Notes: a model not told the origin generated them from the sequence alone. A DNA stretch of 43,579 nt from Flavobacteriales bacterium UBA1937 (GCA_002337005.1 DDFD01000115.1:1-43579), one strand, 5' to 3'; counted from the first letter of the stretch, positions 24,743 to 34,576 are shown. Made by a program: numbers and translations.

Positions 24743-24773
24743 TTTAAGGATACTTAAAAATTCCTTATTTTTG
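24743..24773 (+). promoter_or_regulatory. Promoter of lysS
   Basis: -33-like TTTA at 24743-24746, 19-base spacer and exact -7 box TATTTTTG at 24766-24773, ending 22 bases before the ATG. This is a good full match to the Bacteroidota promoter layout. Confidence 0.65.
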
Positions 24774-24795
24774 CATTTCCAAAAAATAGAAAAAA

Positions 24796-26493
24796 ATGTC
24801 TTTAACAGAACAAGAAATCATCCGAAGAGAAAAATTACAGAAATTAACTGATATGGGAATCAATGCATTTCCGGCAGATGAATATAAAGTAACACATACC
24901 ACTCAATCTATAAAGGAAAACTTCGAAGAAGGTAAAAAGGTAAATCTTGCAGGTAGATTAATGTCTAGAAGAATTCAAGGGAAAGCTTCTTTCGCAGAAT
25001 TGCAAGATTCTGATGGTAGAATTCAAGTGTATTTTAATCGTGATGAAATCTGTACTGGCGAAGATAAAACGCTTTATAATGAAGTGTACAAACATCTTTT
25101 AGATATAGGTGATATCATTGGTATTGAAGGAGAATTGTTCAAAACGCAAGTTGGTGAAATGACCGTAATGGTTAAAAATTTCAAATTATTGACCAAAGCT
25201 CTTCGTCCGCTTCCTTTAGCAAAAATGGATGAAAATGGAATAGTACATGATGCTTTCAACGATCCAGAACTAAGATATAGACAACGATATGTTGACTTAA
25301 CCGTAAATCCTCACGTAAAAGAAATTTTTGTAAAAAGAACAAAATTGTTCAATGCAATGAGAACTTTCTTTAACGATGCAGGGTATTTCGAAGTTGAAAC
25401 ACCAATTTTGCAAGCAATTCCTGGTGGTGCTGCTGCAAGACCGTTCATTACACATCATAATGCTTTAGATATTCCTTTATATATGAGAATTGCTAACGAA
25501 TTGTATCTGAAAAGATTAATTGTTGGTGGTTTTGATGGCGTTTATGAATTTTCTAAAAATTTCCGAAACGAAGGAATGGATAGAACCCACAATCCAGAAT
25601 TTACTGCAATGGAAATTTATGTAGCCTACAAAGACTACAACTGGATGATGGATTTCACCGAAAAATTGTTGGAATTTTGTGCAATTCAAGTAAATGGAAC
25701 TACAAAAGCTACTTTCGGGGAGCACGAAATTGATTTCAAAGCGCCTTATCCTAGAGTTTCTATGACGGAAGCCATTCAGAAATTTACAGGTTTTGATATC
25801 ACAGGAAAATCAGAACAAGAATTAGCAGATTTTGCAAAATCTATTGGAATTGAAGTAAACGAAACGATGGGAAAAGGAAAACTCATTGATGAAATTTTTG
25901 GTGAAAAATGCGAAGGAAAATTTATTCAGCCAACTTTCATTACTGATTATCCAATCGAAATGTCGCCTCTTACTAAAAAACACAGAAGTAAAGAAGGACT
26001 TACAGAACGTTTTGAATTGATGGTTTGTGGTAAAGAAATTGCCAATGCGTATTCAGAATTGAATGATCCTATTGACCAAAGAGAGCGTTTCGAATCTCAA
26101 ATGGCGCTTTCTGAACGTGGTGATGATGAAGCAATGTTTATAGACCAAGATTTCTTACGTGCTTTAGAATACGGAATGCCGCCAACTTCTGGTTTAGGAA
26201 TTGGGATGGACAGACTCATTATGTTCCTTACCAATAATGCATCTATTCAAGAAGTATTATTCTTCCCGCAAATGAGACCAGAGAAAAAAGTGCCAGTTAT
26301 AGAATTAGGAGAAGACGAAAAGGTGATTTTAGAAATATTGAATTCGCAATCAGAAGCTATGGATTTATCGATGGTTAAAGAAAAATCGCAATTATCAGGA
26401 AAAAAATGGGATAAAGCCACAAAAAATTTGACAAAAAATAATTTGATCAAAGTTGAAAAAATTGATGAAAAATTGATGATGATATTAATTTAA
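24796..26493 (+). CDS. lysS: Lysyl-tRNA synthetase, class II
   Basis: Charges tRNA-Lys in the cytoplasm. It has 565 residues. An N-terminal OB-fold anticodon-binding domain covers about 35-140 (VNLAGRLMSRRIQGKASFAELQD). The class II core has motif 2 FRNEGMDRTHNPEFTAMEIY and motif 3 GLGIGMDRLIMFLT, with the FMVCGKEIANAYSELND-type signature. Most bacterial LysS are about 500 residues. Here about 60 extra residues follow the core (after PVIELGEDEKV), with a helix-turn-helix look: ILEILNSQS ... KKWDKATKNLTKNNLIKVEK. I believe related flavobacterial enzymes share this tail. It is a single gene with its own promoter and terminator. Confidence 0.96.
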   Translation: MSLTEQEIIRREKLQKLTDMGINAFPADEYKVTHTTQSIKENFEEGKKVNLAGRLMSRRIQGKASFAELQDSDGRIQVYFNRDEICTGEDKTLYNEVYKHLLDIGDIIGIEGELFKTQVGEMTVMVKNFKLLTKALRPLPLAKMDENGIVHDAFNDPELRYRQRYVDLTVNPHVKEIFVKRTKLFNAMRTFFNDAGYFEVETPILQAIPGGAAARPFITHHNALDIPLYMRIANELYLKRLIVGGFDGVYEFSKNFRNEGMDRTHNPEFTAMEIYVAYKDYNWMMDFTEKLLEFCAIQVNGTTKATFGEHEIDFKAPYPRVSMTEAIQKFTGFDITGKSEQELADFAKSIGIEVNETMGKGKLIDEIFGEKCEGKFIQPTFITDYPIEMSPLTKKHRSKEGLTERFELMVCGKEIANAYSELNDPIDQRERFESQMALSERGDDEAMFIDQDFLRALEYGMPPTSGLGIGMDRLIMFLTNNASIQEVLFFPQMRPEKKVPVIELGEDEKVILEILNSQSEAMDLSMVKEKSQLSGKKWDKATKNLTKNNLIKVEKIDEKLMMILI

Positions 26494-26520
26494 TGTTAAA
26501 TCAATAAAAAAAATCTAAAA

Positions 26521-26548
26521 GCATTCCGAATTGGAGTGCTTTTTTTAT
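26521..26548 (+). terminator. Terminator of lysS
   Basis: Stem gcattcc / ggagtgc (one G-U pair), 5-base loop, then seven T, 27 bases after the stop codon. Confidence 0.88.
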
Positions 26549-26558
26549 TTAAACTTGC

Positions 26559-26566
26559 TATATTTG
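26559..26566 (+). promoter_or_regulatory. Candidate -7 element for gltB, with long leader
   Basis: TATATTTG matches TAnnTTTG exactly but lies 150 bases before the gltB ATG, implying a long untranslated leader if used. The intervening DNA is AT-rich with no ORF. It contains atttcgtagcattg at 26691-26704, which also occurs in the gltB-gltD gap. Confidence 0.4.
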
Positions 26567-26715
26567 TAGATAAATTATTTTTATCAAGTTAAAAATATTA
26601 ACTGCAATAATGTTAATTTATTTAATCAAAATAGAAATATTTATTTAAAATATTCGCAAATTAAAATAATTGCTATGAATTATAATATGTATTTCGTAGC
26701 ATTGCCTAAAATTTA

Positions 26716-29700
26716 ATGGGGATGAAAAACGGATTATATTTACCACAGTTTGATTTTGATTCATGTGGAGTTGGTTTTGTGGCCAATTTAAAAGGAGTGA
26801 AAAGCCATAAGATTGTTTCTGATGCTATTACCATGTTAGAAAATATGGAGCACAGAGGAGCAACAGGCTATGAGAAGAGTACTGGTGATGGTGCAGGGAT
26901 TCAAATTCAGATTCCGCACGAGTTTCTTTATGAGAAAGCGCTAGAGAATGGTTTTTATTTGCCAGATGTAGGTGATTATGGATTAGGAATGTTATTTTTT
27001 CCTAAAGATGATGCACTGAGAGATGAATGCAAAAGAGTTATTTATAATTCCGCAGAAAAACTAAATTATAAGATTTTAGGGTTTCGCTCTGTACCTGTTA
27101 ATAATTTCGAGATTGGTGAAACAGCGAAATCTGTAGAACCAGTAATGGAAATGATTTTCATTGAAAAACCATTTGATGTAACTTCAGATGATGATTTCGA
27201 AAGAAAATTATTTATTTTTAGAAATTATATTTCTCACCAAATTGCCAATATTACCCAAAACGATCCAATAGGTTTCTACGTAGCTTCTATGTCTTGTAGA
27301 AAATTAATCTATAAAGGGCAGTTGCGAAGCGTACAAATCAGAAATTATTTCAAAGACCTTACAGATCCTAAACTCACTTCCGCTTTCGGAATGATACATT
27401 CTAGGTTTGCAACCAATACCAACCCGAATTGGAATTTAGCACAACCTTTCCGCTTTTTAGCACATAACGGCGAAATTAATACGGTTCAAGGGAATTTGAA
27501 TTGGCTTCGTTCTGGCGAAAAAAATCTAGAAAGTCCATATTTTACACAACAAGAAATGGATATGCTTTTGCCTTTAACCAAGCCTAATCAATCAGATTCA
27601 TCTTATCTAGATAATATGGTAGAATTGTTGGTGCATTCTGGCAGAAGTTTACCACACGTAATGATGATGCTCATTCCTGAAGCTTGGGACGGAGATAAGC
27701 ATATGGAAGATTATAAAAAATATTTTTATGCATTCCACGCTTGTGTGATGGAACCTTGGGACGGACCAGCTTCTATTTCTTTTACAGACGGAAAAGTAAT
27801 TGGCGCAACTCTTGATAGAAACGGATTGAGACCTTCTAGATATTGCGTAACAAGTGATGATACCATTGTAATGGCGTCAGAATCTGGTGCACTTCCTGTA
27901 GATCCTGCAAAAGTGATAAGAAGAGGTAGATTGCAGCCAGGGAAAATGTTTTTGGTTGATTTAAATAAAGGAAGAATCATTAATGATGATGAGCTGAAAA
28001 AAGAAATTTGTACTTCAAAACCGTATCAACAATGGTTGGAAGAAAAGCAAATTAAACTAGACGAACTTCCCGAACCAAGAATGAGATTTACCAGAATTCA
28101 AGGGCAAGATGTTCTTAAGTTTCAAAAAGCTTTTGGTTATTCTAGAGAAGATATAGAAAAAGTCATTAAAGTGATGGCAGAATCTGGCAAAGAACCAATT
28201 GGTTCTATGGGATTTGATTCTCCAATTGCAGTTTTGAGCGAAAAACCACAACATTTAAGCTCTTATTTTAAACAATTATTTGCACAAGTTACCAATCCAC
28301 CAATCGATCCAATCCGTGAAAGATTGGTAATGTCTCTTACTACAATTATCGGCGGAAACGGAAATTTATTGACGGGTGATAAAAAATTTGCGCACAGTGT
28401 AACGTTAGATAATCCAATTTTAGATAATCTTCAATTAGAAAAATTAAGAAGTATTGATACAGGAGATTTCCAAGCGAAAACTTTACAAACCTATTTTAAA
28501 GCAGACGGAAAGCCTGGAAGTTTGAAAAAAGGAATAGATAGACTTTGCCGTTATGCGATGGATGCGGTGCAAGATGGTTTTGATGTGATTATCCTTTCAG
28601 ATAGAGCCATAGATTCTAATCACGCTGCAATCCCGAGTTTATTGGCTTGTTCTGCGGTACATCATCATTTAATAAGAATGGGTGTTCGTAGAAAAGTAGG
28701 TTTGGTGGTAGAAGTTGGAGATGCGTGGGATGTTCATCATTTTGCGACTTTGCTCGGTTTTGGCGCGACTGCAATTAATCCTTATTTGGCGTTGGCAACC
28801 ATCAGAGAAATGGTAAATTCTGGCGAAATTAAAGGCGAAGATTATCCTAAAGCAAAGAAAAATTATATTAAATCTGTTGGTGATGGCTTGTTGAAAATTT
28901 TCTCTAAAATGGGAATTTCAACCTTAATGTCTTATCAAGGAGCGCAGATTTTTGAAATTATTGGTTTGAATAAATTGGTGGTGAACACTTGTTTTACAGG
29001 TGCTATTTCCAGAATTGAAGGACTTGGTTTTGATGATTTGGCAGAAGAAGCTTTAGCAAAACATTTTGATGCCTATGCTCCTAAATTTGAACAACCAATT
29101 TTAAATGAAGGCGGTGTTTATCAATGGAAAAGAAAAGGAGAGTACCACATGTACAATCCTCAAACCGTAGATTTATTACAGAAAGCGACAAGAAATAACG
29201 ATTACGAAACGTTTAAAAAATATTCTAGAGCGGCAAATAATTTAACTAATAATGCTGCAACTTTAAGAAGTTTACTTGAATTTAAAAACGATAGACCAGC
29301 TATTCCTATTGAAGAAGTAGAACCTGTAGAAAATATTTTGAAACGTTTTGCAAGTGGTGCAATGTCTTTTGGTTCAATTTCTTACGAAGCGCATTCTACT
29401 TTAGCGATTGCAATGAACAGAATTGGTGCGAAAAGCAATACTGGAGAAGGAGGCGAAGACGAAATCCGTTATCAATTGAATGAAAAAGGAGAAAATCTTC
29501 GTTCGGCAATTAAACAAGTTGCTTCAGGAAGATTTGGAGTTACGGCAAGATATTTAGCAGAAGCAGATGAAATTCAAATAAAAATGGCGCAAGGTGCAAA
29601 ACCTGGTGAAGGTGGACAATTACCTGGTGACAAAGTTGATGCTTGGATTGGAAAAACGCGTCACTCAACTCCGGGAGTTGGCTTAATTTCTCCGCCACCA

Positions 29701-31209
29701 CATCACGATATTTATTCTATTGAAGATTTAGCACAGTTGATTTTCGATCTTAAAAATGCAAATAGACACGCTAGAATTTCTGTAAAATTGGTATCAAAAG
29801 CAGGAGTTGGAACTATTGCAGCGGGAGTTGCAAAAGCAAAAGCAGATCATATTCTCATTTCTGGTTATGATGGAGGAACTGGTGCATCGCCGTTAAGTTC
29901 GGTGCGTCACGCTGGTTTACCTTGGGAATTAGGTTTGGTAGAAACGCATCAAACTTTAATTAAACATAAATTAAGACAAAGAGTTACGGTACAAACAGAC
30001 GGACAAATAAAAACAGGTAGAGACATTGTGATGGCAACTCTTATGGGTGCTGAAGAATGGGGAATTGCCACTTCTGCACTCATCGTTCAAGGTTGTATTT
30101 TGATGAGAAAATGCCACGAAAATACTTGTCCTGTTGGTATTGCAACTCAAAACGGTGAATTAAGAAAAAAATTCACAGGAAATGCCGATCATTTGGTGAA
30201 TTATTTCACCTTCTTGGCAACAGAAACCCGAGAAATTATGGCAACTTTAGGCTTTAGAACGGTTGATGAAATGGTAGGACAATACCAATGTTTAACCAAA
30301 AGAGAAGATTTAAAATTCTGGAAAGCTAAAACCGTTGACTTAAGTGCATTCTTACAAAAAATGGATACAGAATTGCCTCTAACAAAATCTGAACCTCAAG
30401 AAGACGAGTTGGTAGATTCATTGTCTTGGAAGTTGATTGAAGCTGCACAAAATGCCATCGAAAATGACGGAAAATGCGAAGCAGAATTCAATATCATCAA
30501 TACCGATAGAACGGTAGGGACGATTCTTTCTCACGAATTAACCAAAATTTACAAATCTGAAGGAATGCAAGAAGATGCTTTGAGATTTAATTTCAAAGGA
30601 ACTGCAGGACAAAGTTTTGGAGCGTTCTGCAACAAAGGAATCACAATGAAATTGGAAGGCGATGGAAACGATTATTTCGGAAAAGGACTTTCTGGTGGTA
30701 AATTGGTGGTTCATCCTGATAGAACATCTACTTTCAAAGCCAATGAAAACAGTATTATTGGAAACGTAGCTTTATACGGAGCAACCAGCGGAAAAGTTTT
30801 CATCAACGGAATGGCAGGAGAACGTTTCTGCGTAAGAAATTCTGGCGCAACTGCTGTTGTAGAAGGAGTAGGAGCTCACGGTTGCGAGTATATGACAGGT
30901 GGAACTGTAGTGGTTCTTGGTGGAGTTGGTAAAAATTTTGGAGCTGGAATGAGTGGCGGAATCGCTTATATTTGGGATGTGAACGAAACTTTGAAACAAA
31001 ATTTCAATCCTGATATGGCAGATTTAGAAGGCTTGACGGAAAAAGATAAAAACACCATCAAAAATCTAGTGGAAGAACACGTGAAGGAAACCGATAGTGA
31101 TTTAGGAAAATACTTGTTGCAAGATTTTGAAGAAAATTTAAAATATTTCGTGAAAGTTTTCCCAAGAGATTACAAAAAAGTGTTGGAAAAACAAGGTGTT
31201 GAATTTTAG
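26716..31209 (+). CDS. gltB: Glutamate synthase, large (alpha) subunit
   Basis: Converts glutamine plus 2-oxoglutarate to two glutamates using electrons from the small subunit; cytoplasmic. It has 1497 residues, normal for the family. A short propeptide precedes the class II amidotransferase nucleophile Cys17 in DSCGVGF. The amidotransferase domain reaches to about residue 420. A central domain follows. The FMN-binding synthase domain has GANDEIR-like GEGGEDEIRYQ and GYDGGTGASPLSS. The 3Fe-4S cysteines are Cys1127, Cys1133 and Cys1138 (CILMRKCHENTCPVG, spacing x5 and x4). A C-terminal GXGXG beta-helix domain follows (GDGNDYFGKGLSGGKLVV, GATSGKVFINGMAGERF). gltD follows 136 bases downstream, so the pair forms one operon. 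Confidence 0.97.
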   Translation: MGMKNGLYLPQFDFDSCGVGFVANLKGVKSHKIVSDAITMLENMEHRGATGYEKSTGDGAGIQIQIPHEFLYEKALENGFYLPDVGDYGLGMLFFPKDDALRDECKRVIYNSAEKLNYKILGFRSVPVNNFEIGETAKSVEPVMEMIFIEKPFDVTSDDDFERKLFIFRNYISHQIANITQNDPIGFYVASMSCRKLIYKGQLRSVQIRNYFKDLTDPKLTSAFGMIHSRFATNTNPNWNLAQPFRFLAHNGEINTVQGNLNWLRSGEKNLESPYFTQQEMDMLLPLTKPNQSDSSYLDNMVELLVHSGRSLPHVMMMLIPEAWDGDKHMEDYKKYFYAFHACVMEPWDGPASISFTDGKVIGATLDRNGLRPSRYCVTSDDTIVMASESGALPVDPAKVIRRGRLQPGKMFLVDLNKGRIINDDELKKEICTSKPYQQWLEEKQIKLDELPEPRMRFTRIQGQDVLKFQKAFGYSREDIEKVIKVMAESGKEPIGSMGFDSPIAVLSEKPQHLSSYFKQLFAQVTNPPIDPIRERLVMSLTTIIGGNGNLLTGDKKFAHSVTLDNPILDNLQLEKLRSIDTGDFQAKTLQTYFKADGKPGSLKKGIDRLCRYAMDAVQDGFDVIILSDRAIDSNHAAIPSLLACSAVHHHLIRMGVRRKVGLVVEVGDAWDVHHFATLLGFGATAINPYLALATIREMVNSGEIKGEDYPKAKKNYIKSVGDGLLKIFSKMGISTLMSYQGAQIFEIIGLNKLVVNTCFTGAISRIEGLGFDDLAEEALAKHFDAYAPKFEQPILNEGGVYQWKRKGEYHMYNPQTVDLLQKATRNNDYETFKKYSRAANNLTNNAATLRSLLEFKNDRPAIPIEEVEPVENILKRFASGAMSFGSISYEAHSTLAIAMNRIGAKSNTGEGGEDEIRYQLNEKGENLRSAIKQVASGRFGVTARYLAEADEIQIKMAQGAKPGEGGQLPGDKVDAWIGKTRHSTPGVGLISPPPHHDIYSIEDLAQLIFDLKNANRHARISVKLVSKAGVGTIAAGVAKAKADHILISGYDGGTGASPLSSVRHAGLPWELGLVETHQTLIKHKLRQRVTVQTDGQIKTGRDIVMATLMGAEEWGIATSALIVQGCILMRKCHENTCPVGIATQNGELRKKFTGNADHLVNYFTFLATETREIMATLGFRTVDEMVGQYQCLTKREDLKFWKAKTVDLSAFLQKMDTELPLTKSEPQEDELVDSLSWKLIEAAQNAIENDGKCEAEFNIINTDRTVGTILSHELTKIYKSEGMQEDALRFNFKGTAGQSFGAFCNKGITMKLEGDGNDYFGKGLSGGKLVVHPDRTSTFKANENSIIGNVALYGATSGKVFINGMAGERFCVRNSGATAVVEGVGAHGCEYMTGGTVVVLGGVGKNFGAGMSGGIAYIWDVNETLKQNFNPDMADLEGLTEKDKNTIKNLVEEHVKETDSDLGKYLLQDFEENLKYFVKVFPRDYKKVLEKQGVEF

Positions 31210-31220
31210 AATTAATAAAG

Positions 31221-31255
31221 TTTGAATGGGTTTGAAATTGTTTGAAATCGTTTGA
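31221..31255. repeat. Decamer tandem repeat in gltB-gltD gap
   Basis: Four units of 10 bp: tttgaatggg, tttgaaattg, tttgaaatcg, tttga. The design is the same as at 371-398. Starts 11 bases after the gltB stop. Confidence 0.65.
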
Positions 31256-31256
31256 T

Positions 31257-31322
31257 GAGTTCCGTAGGAACGAACGATTTCGTAGCATTGGAATTTATTC
31301 CAATGAATTTAAAGCAAATCAT
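31257..31322. repeat. Intergenic repeat with ttccgtaggaa core
   Basis: gagttccgtaggaacgaacg contains the palindrome gttcc-gta-ggaac. It is followed by atttcgtagcattg and then by the inverted repeat ggaattta/ttcc (attggaat ... attccaat). From memory, ccgtagga repeats of this form are common between genes in Bacteroidota. No promoter or start signal is evident for gltD here. Confidence 0.55.
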
Positions 31323-31345
31323 CAGAATTACAAAAATTTAAAGAA

Positions 31346-32773
31346 ATGGGAAAAACAGACGGTTTTTTATTATATAAAAGAGAATTACCAACTAAAGATG
31401 CAGTAGCAGATAGAGTTCAGCACTACAATGAATTTCAGCATTTGCCATCATCAGAATTATTAAACAAGCAATCTGCAAGATGTATGAATTGCGGAATTCC
31501 TTTCTGTATGAGTGGTTGTCCGCTCGGAAATGTAATTCCAGAATTTAATGATGCAGTGTATAAAGAAGAATGGAAAAAAGCCTACGATATTTTAAGCACT
31601 ACCAATCCTTTTCCAGAATTTACGGGCAGAATTTGTCCAGCTCCTTGCGAAGGTTCTTGCGTTTTGGGAATTAACGAATTGCCAGTAACTATTGAGGAAG
31701 TAGAGAAAAATATCATCGAAATTGCTTATCAAAACGGTTATGTAAAACCAAGGCTTCCTTTAAAGAGGACGGGCAAAAAAGTGGCGGTTATCGGTTCTGG
31801 ACCTTCTGGTTTAGCAACTGCCGAAAAACTGAATCAATTAGGACATTCTGTAACGGTTTTTGAAAGAGAATCTGAAGTGGGCGGTTTGTTGAGGTTCGGG
31901 ATTCCAGATTTTAAATTAGATAAATCTGTGGTAAAAAGAAGAGCCGACTTAATGAAAGCAGAAGGAATTGAATTCAAAACCAATACTTTGGTTGGCAAAG
32001 ATTATTCTGCAGAACAATTGAATAGAGAGTTTCACGCGATAGTTTTAGCGATGGGTTCTACTATTCCTAGAAATTTGCCAATTCCGAATCGTGATGCAAA
32101 AGGCGTTTATTTTGCGATGGAATATCTTCGTCAAAACAACAAAAAAGTAAGCAACATCGCTTTTACGGAAGATAATATAGATGCGAAAGGCAAAAAAGTG
32201 TTGGTGATTGGTGGTGGTGATACTGGTTCAGACTGTATTGGTACAGCAAACAGACAAGGTGCAACAGAAGTTCATCAAATCGAAATTATGCCAACTCCGC
32301 CTTCTCAAAGAGACGAAACAATGCCTTGGCCAATGTATCCTATGATTTTGAAAACTACCACTTCTCACGAAGAAGGTTGTACCAGAAAATGGGCGATTAA
32401 TGCCAAAGAATTTATAAAAGACGAAGCAGGAAATCTAAAAGGTCTGAAAGCAGTAGAAATAGAATGGAGCAAAGATCCTGTAACCAAAAGATACACCACT
32501 TTTGCAGAAAAAAAAGGCACAGAATTTACCATAGAATGTGATTTGGCATTTTTGGCAATGGGTTTCTTACACGTAGAACAAAAAGGAATTGTTGAAGATT
32601 TAGAAATAAATTTAGATCCTAGAGGAAATTTAATAGGCAAAGAAGGAGAATTTACTACTAACCAAGAGAAAGTTTTCAGTTGTGGAGACGCCAGAAGAGG
32701 GCAATCTTTGGTAGTTTGGGCAATAAGTGAAGGTTTGCAATGCGCCGAAAAAGTAGATGCATTTTTGAGTTAA
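31346..32773 (+). CDS. gltD: Glutamate synthase, small (beta) subunit
   Basis: Supplies NADPH electrons to GltB. It has 475 residues. The N-terminal domain carries the 4Fe-4S cysteines (SARCMNCGIPFCMSGCPLGN and CPAPCEGSC at about residues 45-110). The FAD site is VIGSGPSGLATAEKL at about 150, the NADPH site VIGGGDTGSDCIG at about 290, and the C-terminal FAD contact is GDARRGQSLVVWAI. Length and motifs are normal. It directly follows gltB in the same orientation, with repeat DNA in the 136-bp gap. Confidence 0.96.
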   Translation: MGKTDGFLLYKRELPTKDAVADRVQHYNEFQHLPSSELLNKQSARCMNCGIPFCMSGCPLGNVIPEFNDAVYKEEWKKAYDILSTTNPFPEFTGRICPAPCEGSCVLGINELPVTIEEVEKNIIEIAYQNGYVKPRLPLKRTGKKVAVIGSGPSGLATAEKLNQLGHSVTVFERESEVGGLLRFGIPDFKLDKSVVKRRADLMKAEGIEFKTNTLVGKDYSAEQLNREFHAIVLAMGSTIPRNLPIPNRDAKGVYFAMEYLRQNNKKVSNIAFTEDNIDAKGKKVLVIGGGDTGSDCIGTANRQGATEVHQIEIMPTPPSQRDETMPWPMYPMILKTTTSHEEGCTRKWAINAKEFIKDEAGNLKGLKAVEIEWSKDPVTKRYTTFAEKKGTEFTIECDLAFLAMGFLHVEQKGIVEDLEINLDPRGNLIGKEGEFTTNQEKVFSCGDARRGQSLVVWAISEGLQCAEKVDAFLS

Positions 32774-32800
32774 ATCCTAAATCAAATTATATTTTTTTAA

Positions 32801-32834
32801 GGGGAGGTTTTCTACGGGAAACTTCCTCTTTTTT
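32801..32834 (+). terminator. Terminator of the gltBD operon
   Basis: ggggaggttttc / gggaaacttcctc hairpin with a small bulge, followed by ctttttt, 28 bases after the gltD stop. Confidence 0.75.
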
Positions 32835-32862
32835 AATATGTAGTGTGCGAATTGGATGGCAT

Positions 32863-33525
32863 CTATTTATTGTTTGCTTTTATGAATTCTACAAAATCCT
32901 CAATTGTATATTTTTCATCTTTAAGTTTTTGAATTGTTATTGGGTCATTTTTAGTTAAATCAATAATTTTATTTTTATCAACCAAATACGCATTATTGTC
33001 TTTTGGTCTTGACCTTTCAATATTTGGATTTTCAAAGTCAATCAAAAGAATTTTATAAGAATTACCATTTTTATCTTTCCAACTGTTCTTTGGTTTCATA
33101 TTTAGTACTGCACCAACAATTCCTCCACCATAAGGATTATTTGAGCCAATTGCTATTCTATCTGTTTTTTCATTCAGAAATATAACCCAATATTTTTTTC
33201 CAATAATATCTGTTTTCACAAAATAATCACTGTAAATATAAGCAGCATTCATCATACTGAAATAAATGTCATTATTGTATTTGATTGCCCAAGTGAAATT
33301 TTCTGGTTTTGCTCTTTTATCGGTTTCTTTGTACCTAAAAGTCCCCACTTTAAAAATTTTAGATGAAATGACTGTGATTTCTCCTTTTACATTTGATTTT
33401 ACAGGTTTATCTTCTAAAAAATCTTTATATCCATAATAAAATTCAAAACTATCAACTTTTATTACTGTTTGGCTAAAAAAGAAGTTAATAAAAATTAATC
33501 CAATAATTACGAACAGTTTTTTCAT
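32863..33525 (-). CDS. Exported hypothetical protein
   Basis: A 220-residue protein with a signal peptide (MKKLFVIIGLIFINFFFSQ). I do not recognise the family. It appears to be mostly beta-strand up to about residue 170 (VIKVDSFEFYYGY, GEITVISSKIFKVGTFRYKE, KYWVIFLNEKTDRIAIGSNN). The end is a helical segment (DPITIQKLKDEKYTIEDFVEFIKAN). Codon use is Lys/Asn/Ile-rich like the rest of the window. It is transcribed towards gltD, alone, and has no visible TAnnTTTG box upstream. No functional call. Confidence 0.75.
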   Translation of the reverse strand: MKKLFVIIGLIFINFFFSQTVIKVDSFEFYYGYKDFLEDKPVKSNVKGEITVISSKIFKVGTFRYKETDKRAKPENFTWAIKYNNDIYFSMMNAAYIYSDYFVKTDIIGKKYWVIFLNEKTDRIAIGSNNPYGGGIVGAVLNMKPKNSWKDKNGNSYKILLIDFENPNIERSRPKDNNAYLVDKNKIIDLTKNDPITIQKLKDEKYTIEDFVEFIKANNK

Positions 33526-33800
33526 AAGCCTTTGTTGTTATATTTTAATACAAGTTTTTAATTTTCGCAAATACTAAATTATTTGAAAATTATTAAGCAT
33601 TTGATTTGCTTTAAGTTTTGAGCTTTCATTAATTAGTTTTAAACAAATTTAGAAAATAAGATTGATATAGAAATAGGTAAAACCATATTTTTTTGAAAAG
33701 TATGGTTAAATATTAGTTTTTAATAACTTGATTAAGGAAGTTTTCTATGGTTTTTGGTATAATTCTTGAAGGTTCTTGTAAACTAAACCTATATCTCCCA

Positions 33801-34544
33801 ATGAAAAAATACAACAATCTTCTAGCTGTTATACTATTAAGTGTAATCGCAATTTCTTGTGCTGCTAATTACACAACTCCAGGTGCTGATGTTAAAATTT
33901 CTAACCTTGCAGATGAAGATATTTCTAAAATTCTTCAAAACAAACCTACTGCGGAATTTCCTGTAAATATTGCTGTTGCAAGAATCCAAGCTCCTAATTA
34001 TACCAATTATGTATATCAAAACAGATATACTAGAACCGAGAATTCTGGAGAAAATTTCAGTATGATTCTTACACGTGATGCAGATGAAGAAGCTTCATTT
34101 GCTGAAATTGCCAAACTAAATGGCATTAAACAAATTTCACCATTTAATAAATTGCTTTTACCCTACAATTACAAAACCATTAAAGATTTAAGATTAGCTG
34201 CTGCAAAAATGAAAGCAAGTATGCTTTTGGTTTATACTTTTGACAGTCAATTTAGTATAGATAATAAAAATTATGGGCCTCAAAATGTATTTTCATTAGG
34301 CTACCTCAAAAATAAAAATGTAAAAGTAAGAACCACAGCATCTGCTGCTTTGTTTGATGTTCAGACAGAATATTTATACGGCTTATCAGAAGCTTCAGCT
34401 GAACAAACGAAGACCTCAAATGCTTGGAAAAAACAAGATGAGGTTGATTATTTAAGAATAGAAACAGAAAAAGAATCTTTTAAAAAACTTACCTCTCAGA
34501 TTAAAGAAATGTGGAATGGAGTAGTAGAAGAATACAAAAAGTAA
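33801..34544 (+). CDS. Hypothetical lipoprotein
   Basis: A 247-residue lipoprotein: MKKYNNLLAVILLSVIAISC has a lipobox ending at Cys20. The ATG at 33801 is chosen; an in-frame ATG 54 bases earlier would put a non-hydrophobic extension before the signal sequence. The mature part is alpha/beta: FPVNIAVARIQAPNYTNYVY, IAKLNGIKQISPFNKLLLP, LRLAAAKMKASMLLVYTFDSQF, then a segment resembling periplasmic proteins that report or store stress (TTASAALFDVQTEYLYGLSEASAEQ). This pattern, a distributed AxxLGADLLLVYTxD-like strand and a DVRTG-type strand, is reminiscent of CsgG/LpoB-like lipoproteins, but I cannot assign it. Terminator follows. Confidence 0.72.
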   Translation: MKKYNNLLAVILLSVIAISCAANYTTPGADVKISNLADEDISKILQNKPTAEFPVNIAVARIQAPNYTNYVYQNRYTRTENSGENFSMILTRDADEEASFAEIAKLNGIKQISPFNKLLLPYNYKTIKDLRLAAAKMKASMLLVYTFDSQFSIDNKNYGPQNVFSLGYLKNKNVKVRTTASAALFDVQTEYLYGLSEASAEQTKTSNAWKKQDEVDYLRIETEKESFKKLTSQIKEMWNGVVEEYKK

Positions 34545-34576
34545 TATTTGGAAAATTATTTTAAACAACATTTATA

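Noticed and set aside
31210..31345. Separate promoter for gltD in the gltB-gltD gap
   Set aside because: The TTTG words belong to the decamer repeat; no TAnnTTTG box is placed at a suitable distance before gltD.
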